The notes beneath the pieces are model-generated. The model made no database searches. It had not been told where the DNA came from and worked only from the letters and a program-made list of their open reading frames with translations. Position numbers and translations under genes: made by a program. Of a stretch of DNA of 64,000 bases, positions 32,216 to 40,645 are shown one piece after another (within the stretch, counting starts at the first letter, position 1; each line of letters starts with the position of its first letter). This DNA comes from Fictibacillus arsenicus. GTDB taxonomy: Bacteria > Bacillota > Bacilli > Bacillales > Fictibacillaceae. Where the stretch lies: NCBI RefSeq assembly GCF_001999465.1, contig NZ_MQMF01000002.1:806001-870000 (forward strand), read 5' to 3'.

Positions 32216-32917
32216 TTCCAGCATTTCTGTAACGGTTTGAAACGTATACCCTTGAGCCTTCAAGTCCTTGATGATTCCTTTTACCGATTTCATGGATTCT
32301 TCACGGCTGTCATACATAACGTGCAGAAGTATGATAGATCCCGGTTCTATTTTTTCATTTACATGTTTTACGATTTTTTCTGCATCCGAGGCGATTTCCG
32401 GATAAGAATCAGGTTCCAGGTTCCAAAGAATCGTCTTTCGATCATGTTTGTCCAAATAACGAGGCAGACCGATCAGCTTCTTTCCAAAAGGAGGTCTGAA
32501 TTGGATCGTCCCTTCGTAACCGGCTTTTTGGATCAGTTCGTCTGTTTTCTCGATTTCGCTCTTGATAAAAGATGGCGTTTTCAAGACCATTCTTTTATGA
32601 GAATATGAATGGTTTCCCAGTTCGTGGCCAGCTTCTGCTAGCTTTCGCGCTTCTTCAAAGTTCTCCTCAATTTCGCGTCCTGTAACAAAGAATGTTGCTT
32701 TTACATCTTCTGCTTTTAAAATTGATAAGATTTCATCTGTGTTTTCCGTAGGACCATCATCAAACGTTAGTGCAACTACCTTATTTGTCGTTTCTGCTTT
32801 TGTAACAAGGCCGCCGTAAAACTGAAAATCTCTAGAACTGCTGATTTTAAATAGAGTGTATGAAACCGCTAATAAAACTGCAACAGAGAGCAGGGTAATC
32901 AAAATCTTCTTTTTCAT
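32213..32917 (-). CDS. Membrane-anchored polysaccharide deacetylase
   Basis: About 234 residues from the ATG at 32917 behind AAAGGAG; an earlier frame start is rejected. An N-terminal signal anchor (ITLLSVAVLLAVSYTLF) precedes a NodB domain. Motif 1 is VVALTFDDGPTENTDEIL (general base and metal Asp), motif 2 HELGNHSYSHKRM (metal His pair) and motif 3 IQFRPPFGK; the final LHV motif is IILLHVMYD. It is a carbohydrate esterase family 4 enzyme acting outside the membrane on peptidoglycan or another GlcNAc polymer. The next gene upstream encodes a membrane-anchored SurA_N-like protein 36 bases away. Confidence 0.88.
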   Translation of the reverse strand: MKKKILITLLSVAVLLAVSYTLFKISSSRDFQFYGGLVTKAETTNKVVALTFDDGPTENTDEILSILKAEDVKATFFVTGREIEENFEEARKLAEAGHELGNHSYSHKRMVLKTPSFIKSEIEKTDELIQKAGYEGTIQFRPPFGKKLIGLPRYLDKHDRKTILWNLEPDSYPEIASDAEKIVKHVNEKIEPGSIILLHVMYDSREESMKSVKGIIKDLKAQGYTFQTVTEMLE

Positions 32918-32953
32918 TTGTTCTCCTTTAATCGTCAAGCATGAAACTTATTA

Positions 32954-33541
32954 CTACTCATACCTTTTTTTAAGTTGTTCGATTTCAACATAATTCACAG
33001 TCAAAAATTGTTTTACTAGTTTTTGCTTTTCCTTCTCCCATACCTTGGCTTTTTCCTCAGGATCTCGAACTTCTTTAGTCACTTGCAGAGATAATTTGTT
33101 CTCTATTAACTTTTCGCGAATTGATTCATAGGAGTATTCTTGGTAATACTCCCCTATCGTTAAATCTAAAGCTTTTAGAAGTGATGTCAATTCTGGTGAA
33201 GTTGTCTTTTTTGCATGCTCCATTTGGAAGTTGATCGTCTTTTGAACTTCTTCATCTGAAACACTCAGCTTCTGCTTTTCTGCTTCTTGTTGAACTGCCT
33301 TATCTTCTAATAGCGCATCAATTGAATTGAGTGTTGCTTCTTTCTTTGATTGATTCATCACATGCTCGTTAAAATAAGCGAGTTTCTTGATTTCGTGTTC
33401 CGAAAGAACTTCTTTATTCGAGATCTTTGTGTCCGCAAAAGATCGTATGTATTGAGCAAAACTTTGATCACCACGACTAGCAACCAAAATGAGCAAAATA
33501 AGTGTAACTGCTCCCAACAGAACTGTCCTTCTATCCTTCAT
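32954..33541 (-). CDS. Membrane-anchored SurA N-terminal-like protein
   Basis: 195 residues: an N-terminal hydrophobic anchor (VLLGAVTLILLILVASRG) followed by a helical, highly charged domain. Stretches such as LLEDKAVQQEAEKQKLSVSD and EEVQKTINFQMEHAKKTTSP resemble the SurA/PrsA chaperone region. The parvulin isomerase domain that would normally follow is absent. It may act as a foldase-like chaperone or adaptor outside the membrane. It starts behind GGAGCG and probably shares a transcript with the deacetylase gene 36 bases downstream. The family assignment is moderate. Confidence 0.62.
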   Translation of the reverse strand: MKDRRTVLLGAVTLILLILVASRGDQSFAQYIRSFADTKISNKEVLSEHEIKKLAYFNEHVMNQSKKEATLNSIDALLEDKAVQQEAEKQKLSVSDEEVQKTINFQMEHAKKTTSPELTSLLKALDLTIGEYYQEYSYESIREKLIENKLSLQVTKEVRDPEEKAKVWEKEKQKLVKQFLTVNYVEIEQLKKRYE

Positions 33542-33796
33542 CCACTCGCTCCTTAATAAATCGGCGTCTGCTGAATTTCGACAAAAAGTTTCAAAACCCT
33601 GCTATTTAAAAGGTAAATGCCTTTTTAAAAAGAATAACTAAACAACTGAAACTGTGCGAAAGGAGTAAATAATGAATACATTCGAACATGACATATAAAA
33701 ACGCTATCCGTGCAGAGGCCCTCCGGCTGCATCAATTAACTTAAAAAAAATGGCTGTTTAGAAGGTTGTTGCTTTCGACTCATTTCTTCATTGTCT

Positions 33797-33936
33797 AGTT
33801 TATAGGAGTGCAAGGTGTGAGACTCCTGGGGGATTAGTGGGACAGGTGAGACTCCTATCGGCGCAAAGCGCAGAGGAGGCTCACCGCACACCCCCCCGGA
33901 AAGCGAACATCCTGGAACGGAGATCAACTACTTACA
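33797..33936. repeat. Dispersed intergenic repeat, copy 2 (inverted, longer)
   Basis: The reverse complement matches copy 1 at 10925-11022: GTAGTTGAT, CGTTCCAGG, CGCTTTCC, GCGGTGAGCCTCCT and CACCTTGCACTCC occur in the same order. Copy 2 has an extra block in the middle with a second GAGTCTCACCT, a partial duplication. It has no coding capacity and fills the spacer before the methyltransferase gene. Confidence 0.75.
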
Positions 33937-33988
33937 AAAACAACAATGTATAACGAAAATAGCCTTGAAATTATACGGAGGTGCAATT

Positions 33989-34750
33989 ATGTTAAAAGAT
34001 CAATCATTTCAGAGTTATTTAAAAGAAATTGAAAAACCTTTTTCGGGATGGGATTTTTCCTATATAACAGAAACCGGCCGAGTGAGCAGCAGTTTACTTA
34101 CCTGGTCATATGGCAGTATGGTATTGCCGCTCATTCAGAAATCCGCATCCTTGCTAGATATGGGAACGGGCGGCGGTGAGCTTTTATCAAAGCTGCAGCC
34201 TTTTCCAAAAGAAGTTTGTGCAACAGAAGGTTACCCGCCAAATGTTCCAGTAGCTAAAGAACGGCTTGAGCCATTAAGCATTGAGGTATATCAAATAGGT
34301 GAGGATGACTTGCTTCCATTTGATGATAATCAGTTTGATCTGATCATCAACAAGCATGAATCATATTCTCCAAGTGAAGTGCACAGAGTACTGACTGATG
34401 ATGGTATTTTTGTGACTCAGCAGGTTGGTGGCGCCGATTATGTAGATATTAATCATGCTCTTGCTGCCCCTGTAAATGACGAGTTTTCCCACTGGGAACT
34501 TGCCTTTTCAGAGAAAGAATTACATGAAATTGGATTCGAAATTCTAGAGGCGAAAGAGGAATTTCCGATTCAGCGCTTTTATGATATTGGAGCTCTCCTC
34601 TATTATTTAAAAGCAATACCTTGGCAGGTCCCTGATTTTAAAAGTAAAAACTATATTGCTCAGCTTTACGAAATTCATGAGATGATCCAATTGAAGGGTT
34701 ATTTTGATGTGAAGCAGCATCGTTTCATTGTAAAAGTTAAGAAAAGATGA
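33989..34750 (+). CDS. Class I SAM-dependent methyltransferase
   Basis: About 253 residues from the ATG at 33989 behind ACGGAGG. Motif I is SLLDMGTGGGELLSKL (about residues 52-67), the motif II acidic strand is VCATEGYPPNVPVAKE, and FDDNQFDLIINKHE is the post-II/motif IV region (the usual D/N-x-x-P is changed). The fold is complete. Substrate is not predictable; relatives include RNA G745-type and small-molecule methyltransferases. It is monocistronic with a long terminator. Confidence 0.85.
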   Translation: MLKDQSFQSYLKEIEKPFSGWDFSYITETGRVSSSLLTWSYGSMVLPLIQKSASLLDMGTGGGELLSKLQPFPKEVCATEGYPPNVPVAKERLEPLSIEVYQIGEDDLLPFDDNQFDLIINKHESYSPSEVHRVLTDDGIFVTQQVGGADYVDINHALAAPVNDEFSHWELAFSEKELHEIGFEILEAKEEFPIQRFYDIGALLYYLKAIPWQVPDFKSKNYIAQLYEIHEMIQLKGYFDVKQHRFIVKVKKR

Positions 34751-34758
34751 TCAAAAAA

Positions 34759-34805
34759 AGCTGACTCCATTATAGGTTCATCCCTATCTGGAGTCAGCTT
34801 CATTT
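34759..34805 (+). terminator. Terminator of the methyltransferase gene
   Basis: Eleven-base stem AAGCTGACTCCA / TGGAGTCAGCTT with a 19-base loop; A-rich on the left and CATTTAT on the right. Confidence 0.75.
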
Positions 34806-34861
34806 ATATTAATTTGTCTAATAAGTGCGCTAAACTGTCCAAATGCGAAATCAGACCTACT

Positions 34862-35524
34862 TTACTTCTTAACGCTCGTTACTTTCCACCCTTTTTGATC
34901 AACCCACTCAAGATTTACCGTATATCTTTCACCCGGCTTACCGTCTGGACTTACTTCTGCGACTGATTTTTGTGGTCCGCCGCCATTTGCGATCTTCCAA
35001 ACGGTCATGTTTTCATCAAGTCCAGTAGCGAGACGAATAGCCTTTAATTTCTCATTCCAGTCTACGCTGCCTTCTTCATAGCTCGAAGTATGTGTTCCGG
35101 TTTGGGATGTTCCGATCGGTTCGTTAATTTTAGGCTGACTAGCTGCTTGTTCTTTCTTTTTTGCTTCTGCAGCTTGTTCCTTTTTCTCTTCTTCTGCTTT
35201 TTTAGCTTTTTCTTTCTTATCCGCTTCTTTTTCCGGATCTATACCGATTTCTTGAGAAGGTTCTTGTTCTTCTTCTTTCGCTGCTTGAGAAGATTCAGAG
35301 CTCTCTTCCTCATCTTCATAAGCACTTTCATTATCTGGCTGAAGCTTTACAACTTTATGTTTAGGTTCTTTGCTTTCTTTTTTAGCTGGTTCCTCTTCTT
35401 CATTGCCCATTAATAACGCATCTTTCGGCAAGAACAATAGCGCTAAAAGGACTGCACTTAACGCACTGAATAGGACAACATTTCTTTTCTTTGTGCTTTT
35501 TTCTTTCTTGTTATATCTTCCCAT
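34862..35524 (-). CDS. yrrS: YrrS-like DUF1510 protein
   Basis: 220 residues: a basic N terminus, one membrane anchor (VVLFSALSAVLLALLFLP, residues about 16-33), about 100 residues of Glu/Lys-rich low-complexity linker (residues 40-140), and a C-terminal DUF1510 domain (WNEKLKAIRLATGLDENMTV to EWVDQKGWKVTSV). This matches Bacillus YrrS, a single-pass protein with its domain outside the membrane. In B. subtilis yrrS is next to the penicillin-binding protein gene pbpI, which is not here. Start ATG follows AAGGAG. A role in cell-wall synthesis is inferred from the B. subtilis context. Confidence 0.82.
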   Translation of the reverse strand: MGRYNKKEKSTKKRNVVLFSALSAVLLALLFLPKDALLMGNEEEEPAKKESKEPKHKVVKLQPDNESAYEDEEESSESSQAAKEEEQEPSQEIGIDPEKEADKKEKAKKAEEEKKEQAAEAKKKEQAASQPKINEPIGTSQTGTHTSSYEEGSVDWNEKLKAIRLATGLDENMTVWKIANGGGPQKSVAEVSPDGKPGERYTVNLEWVDQKGWKVTSVKK

Positions 35525-35576
35525 CTATAAATCACTCCTTAAAATACGGTTCCCTCTATCTTTAAAACAAAACAAA

Positions 35577-35600
35577 AGAACTCCAGCTTAAGGAGTTCTA
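35577..35600 (-). terminator. Hairpin between an acetyltransferase gene and yrrS
   Basis: Perfect stem AGAACTCC / GGAGTTCT, followed in the minus-strand RNA by TTTTGTTTTGTTTT, 150 bases after the acetyltransferase stop and about 50 before the yrrS start. It most likely terminates the upstream gene but could act as a leader element for yrrS. Confidence 0.65.
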
Positions 35601-35748
35601 TCAATTAAGAATCTCTTTTAATCACTCAACAATATTCGTAGAAATGGTGTAAAAAAATGAGGGTATTAAAAGCTTTGTTAGAAATTGCTATAGAATGTTT
35701 TCTTTCTTCACATAAAAAACTGCCCTACTTAGGCATTAAAAAGCATTA

Positions 35749-36198
35749 TTAAACTTCTAAAACAACAGCCATTTCTTTACCGAACCGATCGCCGTTGTCA
35801 ACAAATCCCATACTTTTATAAAGCTGTTGCGCTCCTATGTTTTCTGGGTGATAGCCTACTACAATTCTTTTTATGTTAGGCAATGTACGCATTTCTTCAA
35901 TCATTAGTTTTGTCGCGATTTTCCCTATCCCTTTTTTCTGATAGTTCTTATCGATCATAATCCGATAAATCCAATACCCGTCAAGCTCTTCTTCATTCGT
36001 ATTAAACATGAGAAAACCAACTGTTTTCCCTTCGCACTGAATAGCATAAGGTTTTAAAGTTGGTTCAAATTTAGATTGAGCAATTGAAACGGCATTAGGC
36101 TCAATGTGACTTGTTTGCTCTTCAGACACTTCTAATGTGCAGCATTCATACCAATTTTCCGAGTTTAATTCTACGATCTCTACAAGATTGTTATTCAT
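35749..36198 (-). CDS. GNAT acetyltransferase, diamine acetyltransferase-like
   Basis: 149 residues. LNSENWYECCTLEVSEEQ at the N terminus and YRIMIDKNYQKKGIGKIATK (acetyl-CoA loop) with YHPENIGAQQLYKSMGFVD match the small spermidine/diamine acetyltransferase group (BltD/PaiA-like). These acetylate polyamines to control their level. It starts behind GGGGAA and is followed by hairpins at about 35720 and 35577. No efflux gene of the Blt type is next to it. Acceptor is inferred only from overall likeness. Confidence 0.8.
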   Translation of the reverse strand: MNNNLVEIVELNSENWYECCTLEVSEEQTSHIEPNAVSIAQSKFEPTLKPYAIQCEGKTVGFLMFNTNEEELDGYWIYRIMIDKNYQKKGIGKIATKLMIEEMRTLPNIKRIVVGYHPENIGAQQLYKSMGFVDNGDRFGKEMAVVLEV

Positions 36199-36275
36199 AA
36201 ATTCCCCTTTTGACTGTAATTATGTATCTACTTAACCTTACCATATATTCTCAAAAACAAGGCATTTCACACAAA

Positions 36276-36309
36276 GAAAAACAGTGCTTTCCCGTCAATG
36301 AAAGCACTG
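36276..36309 (-). terminator. Terminator of the OFA transporter gene
   Basis: Perfect 10-bp stem CAGTGCTTTC / GAAAGCACTG with A-rich left flank (U-tract on the minus strand), 18 bases after the stop. Confidence 0.82.
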
Positions 36310-36327
36310 CATTTCTGCTATTGTTGA

Positions 36328-37581
36328 TTACGCTACTGACTTCTCTTGTTTTGCGGCTAATCGTTTCATATCAAAACGTACTAAAATTGAAACGACGAGC
36401 GCAACAACGAACAGTCCTGAGAAGAATGACAAACTGTTTGCGTATGATCCTGTTGTGTCTTTGATCCATGCTGCGAACAATGGACCTGCAAGACCCGCTG
36501 CTGCCCAAGCTGTTAAGATGTAGCCGTGAATCGCACCAACTTGCTTTGTTCCAAACAAGTCGCCAATGTAAGCTGGAATCGATGCGAATCCACCGCCGTA
36601 ACACGTATAAACGACTGCAAGCATCACTTGGAAAAGAATCGATGATGTTGTCTGCGGCAGCATGAAAAAGAGTGCAATCTGTAACACAAAGAACGTCGTG
36701 TACGTGTTTGGACGCCCGATGTAATCCGAAATGGAAGCCCAGCCGATACGGCCGAATCCATTGAACAATCCAAGCACCCCAACAAGTGCTGCAGCTTCAG
36801 CTGTAGAAAGGCCGATACTTTCTTGTGCTAGAGGTTTTGCAGCTGAAAGAATGGCGATTCCGCACGTTACGTTAATAAAGAGCATGATCCAAAGGTAATA
36901 AAAACGGCGTGTTTTTACTGCTTCGTTTGCAGTAAGTTGAGAAAGGTCCTTCTTGATCTTCACCTTTCCGCTTTCCACGTTTTCTTTAAATCCTTCCGGC
37001 AGCCAGCCCTCTTCTGGTTTTTCTAAATAAAGAGAAGACAATGTCATGATGGCAAAATAAGCGATTCCTAAAATAAAGAACGTGTTTGCTACCCCAACGG
37101 ACTTGATTAATGTGTCCATGATCGGCGAACTTATTGCCGCGGCGAAACCAAAGCCCATGATAGCGAGACCAGTCGCAAGCCCACGACGGTCAGGGAACCA
37201 CTTGATCAGTGTTGAAACCGGTGCGATGTATCCAACGCCTAGTCCTATACCGCCCAGCACCCCGTAAAAGATATAAAGCAGCGGCAGTGAGCCAATATTA
37301 ACAGCTAGCCCAGATCCGGCAATACCGATTCCAAAGAAAATCGCAGCCAGCATACCTGCTTTTTTCGGACCATGCTTCTCAACAAAATGTCCTAGAAATG
37401 CAGCTGACAATCCTAAGAAAAGAATAGCGATACTGAACGTCATCTGTACTTGTGACGCTGACCAGCCAAACTTATCAATTAATGGATTTGTGAAGTTGCT
37501 CCACGCATACACAGACCCGATTGAAATATGAATACCAACAGCTGACAATGCAATAAGCCAACGGTTTTTTGTCTTTTTCAT
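36328..37581 (-). CDS. MFS transporter, oxalate/formate antiporter (OFA) family
   Basis: 417 residues with 12 membrane helices. The N terminus ALSAVGIHISIGSVYAWSNF and LIDKFGWSASQVQMTFSIAI are typical of the OFA family, as are FPDRRGLATGLAIMGFGFAA and the second-half ALVGVLGLFNGFGRIGWASI. OFA members exchange small carboxylates such as oxalate, formate or pyruvate. A formate dehydrogenase locus lies 11 kb away, but a link is not shown. The ATG follows GGGGGGA. The 5' region holds a leader hairpin and a cre-like site, so it may be catabolite-controlled. Confidence 0.86.
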   Translation of the reverse strand: MKKTKNRWLIALSAVGIHISIGSVYAWSNFTNPLIDKFGWSASQVQMTFSIAILFLGLSAAFLGHFVEKHGPKKAGMLAAIFFGIGIAGSGLAVNIGSLPLLYIFYGVLGGIGLGVGYIAPVSTLIKWFPDRRGLATGLAIMGFGFAAAISSPIMDTLIKSVGVANTFFILGIAYFAIMTLSSLYLEKPEEGWLPEGFKENVESGKVKIKKDLSQLTANEAVKTRRFYYLWIMLFINVTCGIAILSAAKPLAQESIGLSTAEAAALVGVLGLFNGFGRIGWASISDYIGRPNTYTTFFVLQIALFFMLPQTTSSILFQVMLAVVYTCYGGGFASIPAYIGDLFGTKQVGAIHGYILTAWAAAGLAGPLFAAWIKDTTGSYANSLSFFSGLFVVALVVSILVRFDMKRLAAKQEKSVA

Positions 37582-37649
37582 CTCGGAAATCCCCCCTAAA
37601 AAGTTAATTTTGTTAAGTATTCTTTCTTGTTATTCCTATTGCAAACAAA

Positions 37650-37708
37650 ATAAAAAGGCAACATCCAAAAGAACTTATACAGTGATAAGTCTTTTAAGAA
37701 TGTTGCCT
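37650..37708 (-). promoter_or_regulatory. Leader hairpin with U-tract upstream of the OFA gene
   Basis: Minus-strand RNA: AGGCAACAT-T-C and GA-TGTTGCCT close a 53-base hairpin with a second inner stem (AGACTTAT / ATAAGTTCT), then TTTTTATTTTG, 69 bases before the start. No gene precedes it on this strand for 370 bases, so it looks like an attenuator or the end of a small RNA. Confidence 0.55.
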
Positions 37709-37806
37709 AACATCTCTACATACTCGTGCAGAGAAATCATTCATCATTATTTTATAAAATAGAAAATAAGCAGATCGTGCAAATTTTCCATTTCAGTTGC
37801 AATAGT

Positions 37807-37820
37807 TGTAAACGCTTTTA
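37807..37820. promoter_or_regulatory. Candidate cre site upstream of the OFA transporter gene
   Basis: TGTAAACGCTTTTA matches 13 of 14 positions of the cre consensus TGWAARCGYTWNCW and lies about 230 bases before the transporter start. The remaining part of the 495-base spacer (37582-38076) is AT-rich with no convincing gene. Confidence 0.45.
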
Positions 37821-38076
37821 ATGTTATCAGATAGAACGGCAAGCCGCAATATAATTTTTTGATTTTTTTGACAAAAGAGATTTAATATGTGTTTCTTCTA
37901 TTTGCACACATTTTATTTTACAGCGTTTGATCAAGTAACTCGAAAGAAATGTATCTTTGGATTGAGTAAAATCGTTTGGTGTGACCCAAAGTTCATGAAA
38001 CACATCATAAAGAATTTTTTCAGAAGCTTTTCAATCTCCAGTTATTCTAACAGCAATTTGAAAAAGAAGTGCGCTT

Positions 38077-38748
38077 TTAAATAAATCTTTTTAAATACTC
38101 GCCAAAAATTTTATTCATAACTTTGGGTGTGTTTTCTAAATAAACATTAATTTGTTCAATGTTTGATTCGAATTTATCAGAGTTTCTTTCATCTGTTGGA
38201 AAATCAGATATTCCTTTAATAATAATACATTCAACATCATTCTTTTTACAGATATAAGCAATTGCACCCGCTTCTGTATCGGCTATTGTAATTTCGTTTT
38301 CTTTAAGTTCTATATAGTCCTTCCACATAACTACTGCTTTATCAGCGGTGGCAATTGTTCCGGTATAAAAATCATTTCCATATTTTGATAGATCAAAATT
38401 AACTATGAAGGATTGTTTAATAAGAGGCTCAATTTCTTTTACTGTGCAATCATATTGAACGGCTTTATCAGGTACAAAAATATCCAAATTACTGAACATA
38501 TCATCTATTCCTGCACATGTTCCAGCAACGATTACTTTAGTTAAATTAAATTTAGAAATCATATACTGATTACCACCAACACCATTTACTTTTCTTACAC
38601 CAGTACTATAAAAAACAAGCTCAGTATCATTAATTGTTCTCATGAAATACTCGCCATAAGGATAACCGAAGCGTTCGTTATCTTTTATGCTAAAGTATTC
38701 CAATGTCGCTTCATATTCCCACTTCGTTGCTATGCTTATTCCTATCAT
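38077..38748 (-). CDS. Nucleoside phosphorylase superfamily protein (MTA/SAH nucleosidase-like)
   Basis: 223 residues of the PNP/UDP phosphorylase fold. VIVAGTCAGIDDMFSNLDIF resembles the phosphate/glycine-rich strand, ADTEAGAIAYICKKNDVECI contains the E-x-E/ribose-contact helix, and IIKGISDFPTDE holds the catalytic Asp of GISD. These enzymes cleave or phosphorolyse N-glycosidic bonds, for example in methylthioadenosine. It is longer at the N terminus (IATKWEYEATLEYF) than MtnN. It lies alone in an AT-rich stretch next to a holin-like gene, so foreign origin is possible. True substrate is unknown. Confidence 0.75.
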   Translation of the reverse strand: MIGISIATKWEYEATLEYFSIKDNERFGYPYGEYFMRTINDTELVFYSTGVRKVNGVGGNQYMISKFNLTKVIVAGTCAGIDDMFSNLDIFVPDKAVQYDCTVKEIEPLIKQSFIVNFDLSKYGNDFYTGTIATADKAVVMWKDYIELKENEITIADTEAGAIAYICKKNDVECIIIKGISDFPTDERNSDKFESNIEQINVYLENTPKVMNKIFGEYLKRFI

Positions 38749-38989
38749 CGATTTATCACCCTACAAATATAATTTGTCACTATTGAATGTCTACACACGG
38801 TCTGAATTTCATTTTTATCACTATTCTTCTTTACTCTGTTTGTTGAATAAGAAGATCATACTTTTAATCTAATTATATATTCGAATAAGCCCTAGTCTAA
38901 TCCTTTTTCGCTAAAAATTGGTAAGTCTATTAACAAGTGCGAATAAGAGCGCTAATTTCAACATAAAAACCCAATAAACATTGATATAA

Positions 38990-39032
38990 CAACAAAAATA
39001 AGCAAGCTAATTCATATGCGAATTAACTTGCT
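38990..39032 (-). terminator. Terminator of the holin-like gene
   Basis: Stem AGCAAG-C-TAATTC / GAATTA-A-CTTGCT with A-rich left flank giving TTATTTTTGTTG in the minus-strand RNA. The spacer on either side (38749-39103) is AT-rich and shows no gene. Confidence 0.7.
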
Positions 39033-39103
39033 ATTTGTATTGCTTTTTTCTTTTTTATACTCCAAAAGAGAACCCGTTACATATAAACAGTACTACTCTA
39101 GTA

Positions 39104-39361
39104 TTATTTCTTAGCCTTGTTTTCAATGGAATACTTAACACCTGCAACTGTACCTATTCCAAGCAATGCATATTTCAATCCTTCTAAAGTGGCACCTGGA
39201 CTTGCTCCTCCAGATTCCCAAAAAGAATACAGGACTCCTAACACGATAGCTACAATGGGGATATACTTATTCGACACTCGTTCCGTTTGACGAATCGCAT
39301 ATAAAATCACAGCCAGACCGACATACGGTGAAAAATTTGCTGCCATACTCGCAAAATCCAT
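39104..39361 (-). CDS. Orphan A118-type holin-like small membrane protein
   Basis: 85 residues from the ATG at 39361 behind CGAGGTGA. Three hydrophobic segments (YVGLAVILYAI, YIPIVAIVLGVLYSFW, LKYALLGIGTVAGVKY) and a charged C terminus (ENKAKK) match the architecture of phage A118-family holins, including the N-terminal KYIPIV and central glycine-rich turn. Holins open the membrane for endolysin release; no endolysin or other phage gene is nearby, so this is a relic or a co-opted pore. The assignment rests on layout and local similarity only. Confidence 0.55.
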   Translation of the reverse strand: MDFASMAANFSPYVGLAVILYAIRQTERVSNKYIPIVAIVLGVLYSFWESGGASPGATLEGLKYALLGIGTVAGVKYSIENKAKK

Positions 39362-39439
39362 GACTGTCACCTCGTTCACTGTATTGTAATGCTTATTCAC
39401 AATATATTTTTATGATTTAAATAAAAGAACAGCAGCACA

Positions 39440-39471
39440 ATAAAAAACAGCAGCACGACATGTGATGCTGC
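39440..39471 (-). terminator. Terminator of the nitronate monooxygenase-like gene
   Basis: Minus-strand GGCAGCATCAC / GTGCTGCTG stem followed by TTTTTTATT, directly after the stop. Confidence 0.7.
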
Positions 39472-39472
39472 C

Positions 39473-40537
39473 TTAGTTCCATTCAGTTGAAATCTTTGAA
39501 ATCGTTGTTCTGTATTCTTGTACAAGGCATTCAATTAATTCCTTAGCCGATTGTTTCTTACTTAATGCAGATGCTTGCCCTGCCCACATAGAGACCATCT
39601 CTTTGTTTCCTTGCCTTGCCGCTTCTTTTCTGATGTCTGAAGTTAACACATGCTGGATCGGATAAGGCGGCAAATCAGTTGCGCTCTCTAAACTCAACAT
39701 CATCTCGTTCTTAAACCCTCTTGCGCTTTTTCCAGAGAATGCTTGTGTTATTTTTGTATTGGTATCCTTGCTTGTTAGGATGGCTGACTTGTGAATCTCG
39801 CTTGCTCCACTTTCTGGAACGGTTAAAAATGCTGTTCCTAACTGTACAGCCGATGCTCCGAGCGAGAAAGCCGCCGCCATCCCTCTGCCGTCCATAATTC
39901 CTCCGGCAGCGATAACAGGACATTTAACTGTATCAACGATTTGAGGAACCAATGCCATCGAGCCGATCAGTGCTTCATCTTCAGCATCCAAGAAAGTTCC
40001 TCTATGGCCACCCGCCTCACTGCCCTGTGCAACGATCATATCAACACCGAGTGACTCTAGTTCTTTCGCTTCTTTTACAGTTGTTGCTGTGGCGATCACC
40101 GTAATTCCGCTATTATGCAATTTTTCTATTAAACCAGCAGAAGGTTTGTTGAACGTAAAGCTTACAATTTTCACTCCCGCTTCGATCACCACGTTAAGCT
40201 GCTGTTCAAAAAGATCCTGGATATCCGGAACAGAACTGACTTCCGGAATGCCAAGCTGTTTCCGGTACTTGTTCAAATATTTCTGCATGTTCAAGATCTG
40301 CTGCTCGTTTTTTTCATAGACTTGTGGCAGAAAGAGATTCACGGCAAAGGGATCTTTCGTTAGTTTCATAATTTGCGAGAGTGCATTTCGTATATCTTCT
40401 GGTGACATATACCCCGCTCCTAGCGTTCCGAGAGCACCTGCGTTGCTGACTGCGGCTACCAGCTCCGGGGTTGTCGGCCCTCCTGCCATTCCTGCCTGGA
40501 TAATGGGGTATTTGATGTTTAGTCTTTTACAGATCAT
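39473..40537 (-). CDS. Nitronate monooxygenase-like flavoprotein
   Basis: 354-residue TIM-barrel flavoenzyme. N terminus YPIIQAGMAGGPTTPELVAA, active-site region IVAQGSEAGGHRGTF with the His expected of the 2-nitropropane dioxygenase family, and the FMN phosphate loop CPVIAAGGIMDGRGMAAAFS. These enzymes oxidise propionate 3-nitronate and nitronates, or reduce enoyl-ACP (FabK). The sequence is nearer the NMO class. Start is the ATG at 40537 behind GAGGAGAG. It is monocistronic. Confidence 0.87.
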   Translation of the reverse strand: MICKRLNIKYPIIQAGMAGGPTTPELVAAVSNAGALGTLGAGYMSPEDIRNALSQIMKLTKDPFAVNLFLPQVYEKNEQQILNMQKYLNKYRKQLGIPEVSSVPDIQDLFEQQLNVVIEAGVKIVSFTFNKPSAGLIEKLHNSGITVIATATTVKEAKELESLGVDMIVAQGSEAGGHRGTFLDAEDEALIGSMALVPQIVDTVKCPVIAAGGIMDGRGMAAAFSLGASAVQLGTAFLTVPESGASEIHKSAILTSKDTNTKITQAFSGKSARGFKNEMMLSLESATDLPPYPIQHVLTSDIRKEAARQGNKEMVSMWAGQASALSKKQSAKELIECLVQEYRTTISKISTEWN

Positions 40538-40645
40538 ATCTTGCTCTCCTCTCCCATACTTTTTCTAAATCATATCAAAAAGAAAGAGCTTTAGTCTGTT
40601 TTGACCAAAGCTCGATATCTATTACACGGCAATCTTTCAATCTAT

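Noticed and set aside
33736-33927. 63-codon open frame on the minus strand
   Set aside because: It is contained largely in the dispersed repeat, and the corresponding frame is not kept in the other copy.
37887-38084. 65-codon open frame on the plus strand
   Set aside because: No ribosome binding site, AT-rich composition and low-complexity Phe/Lys/Ser sequence; it overlaps the 3' end of the nucleosidase gene.
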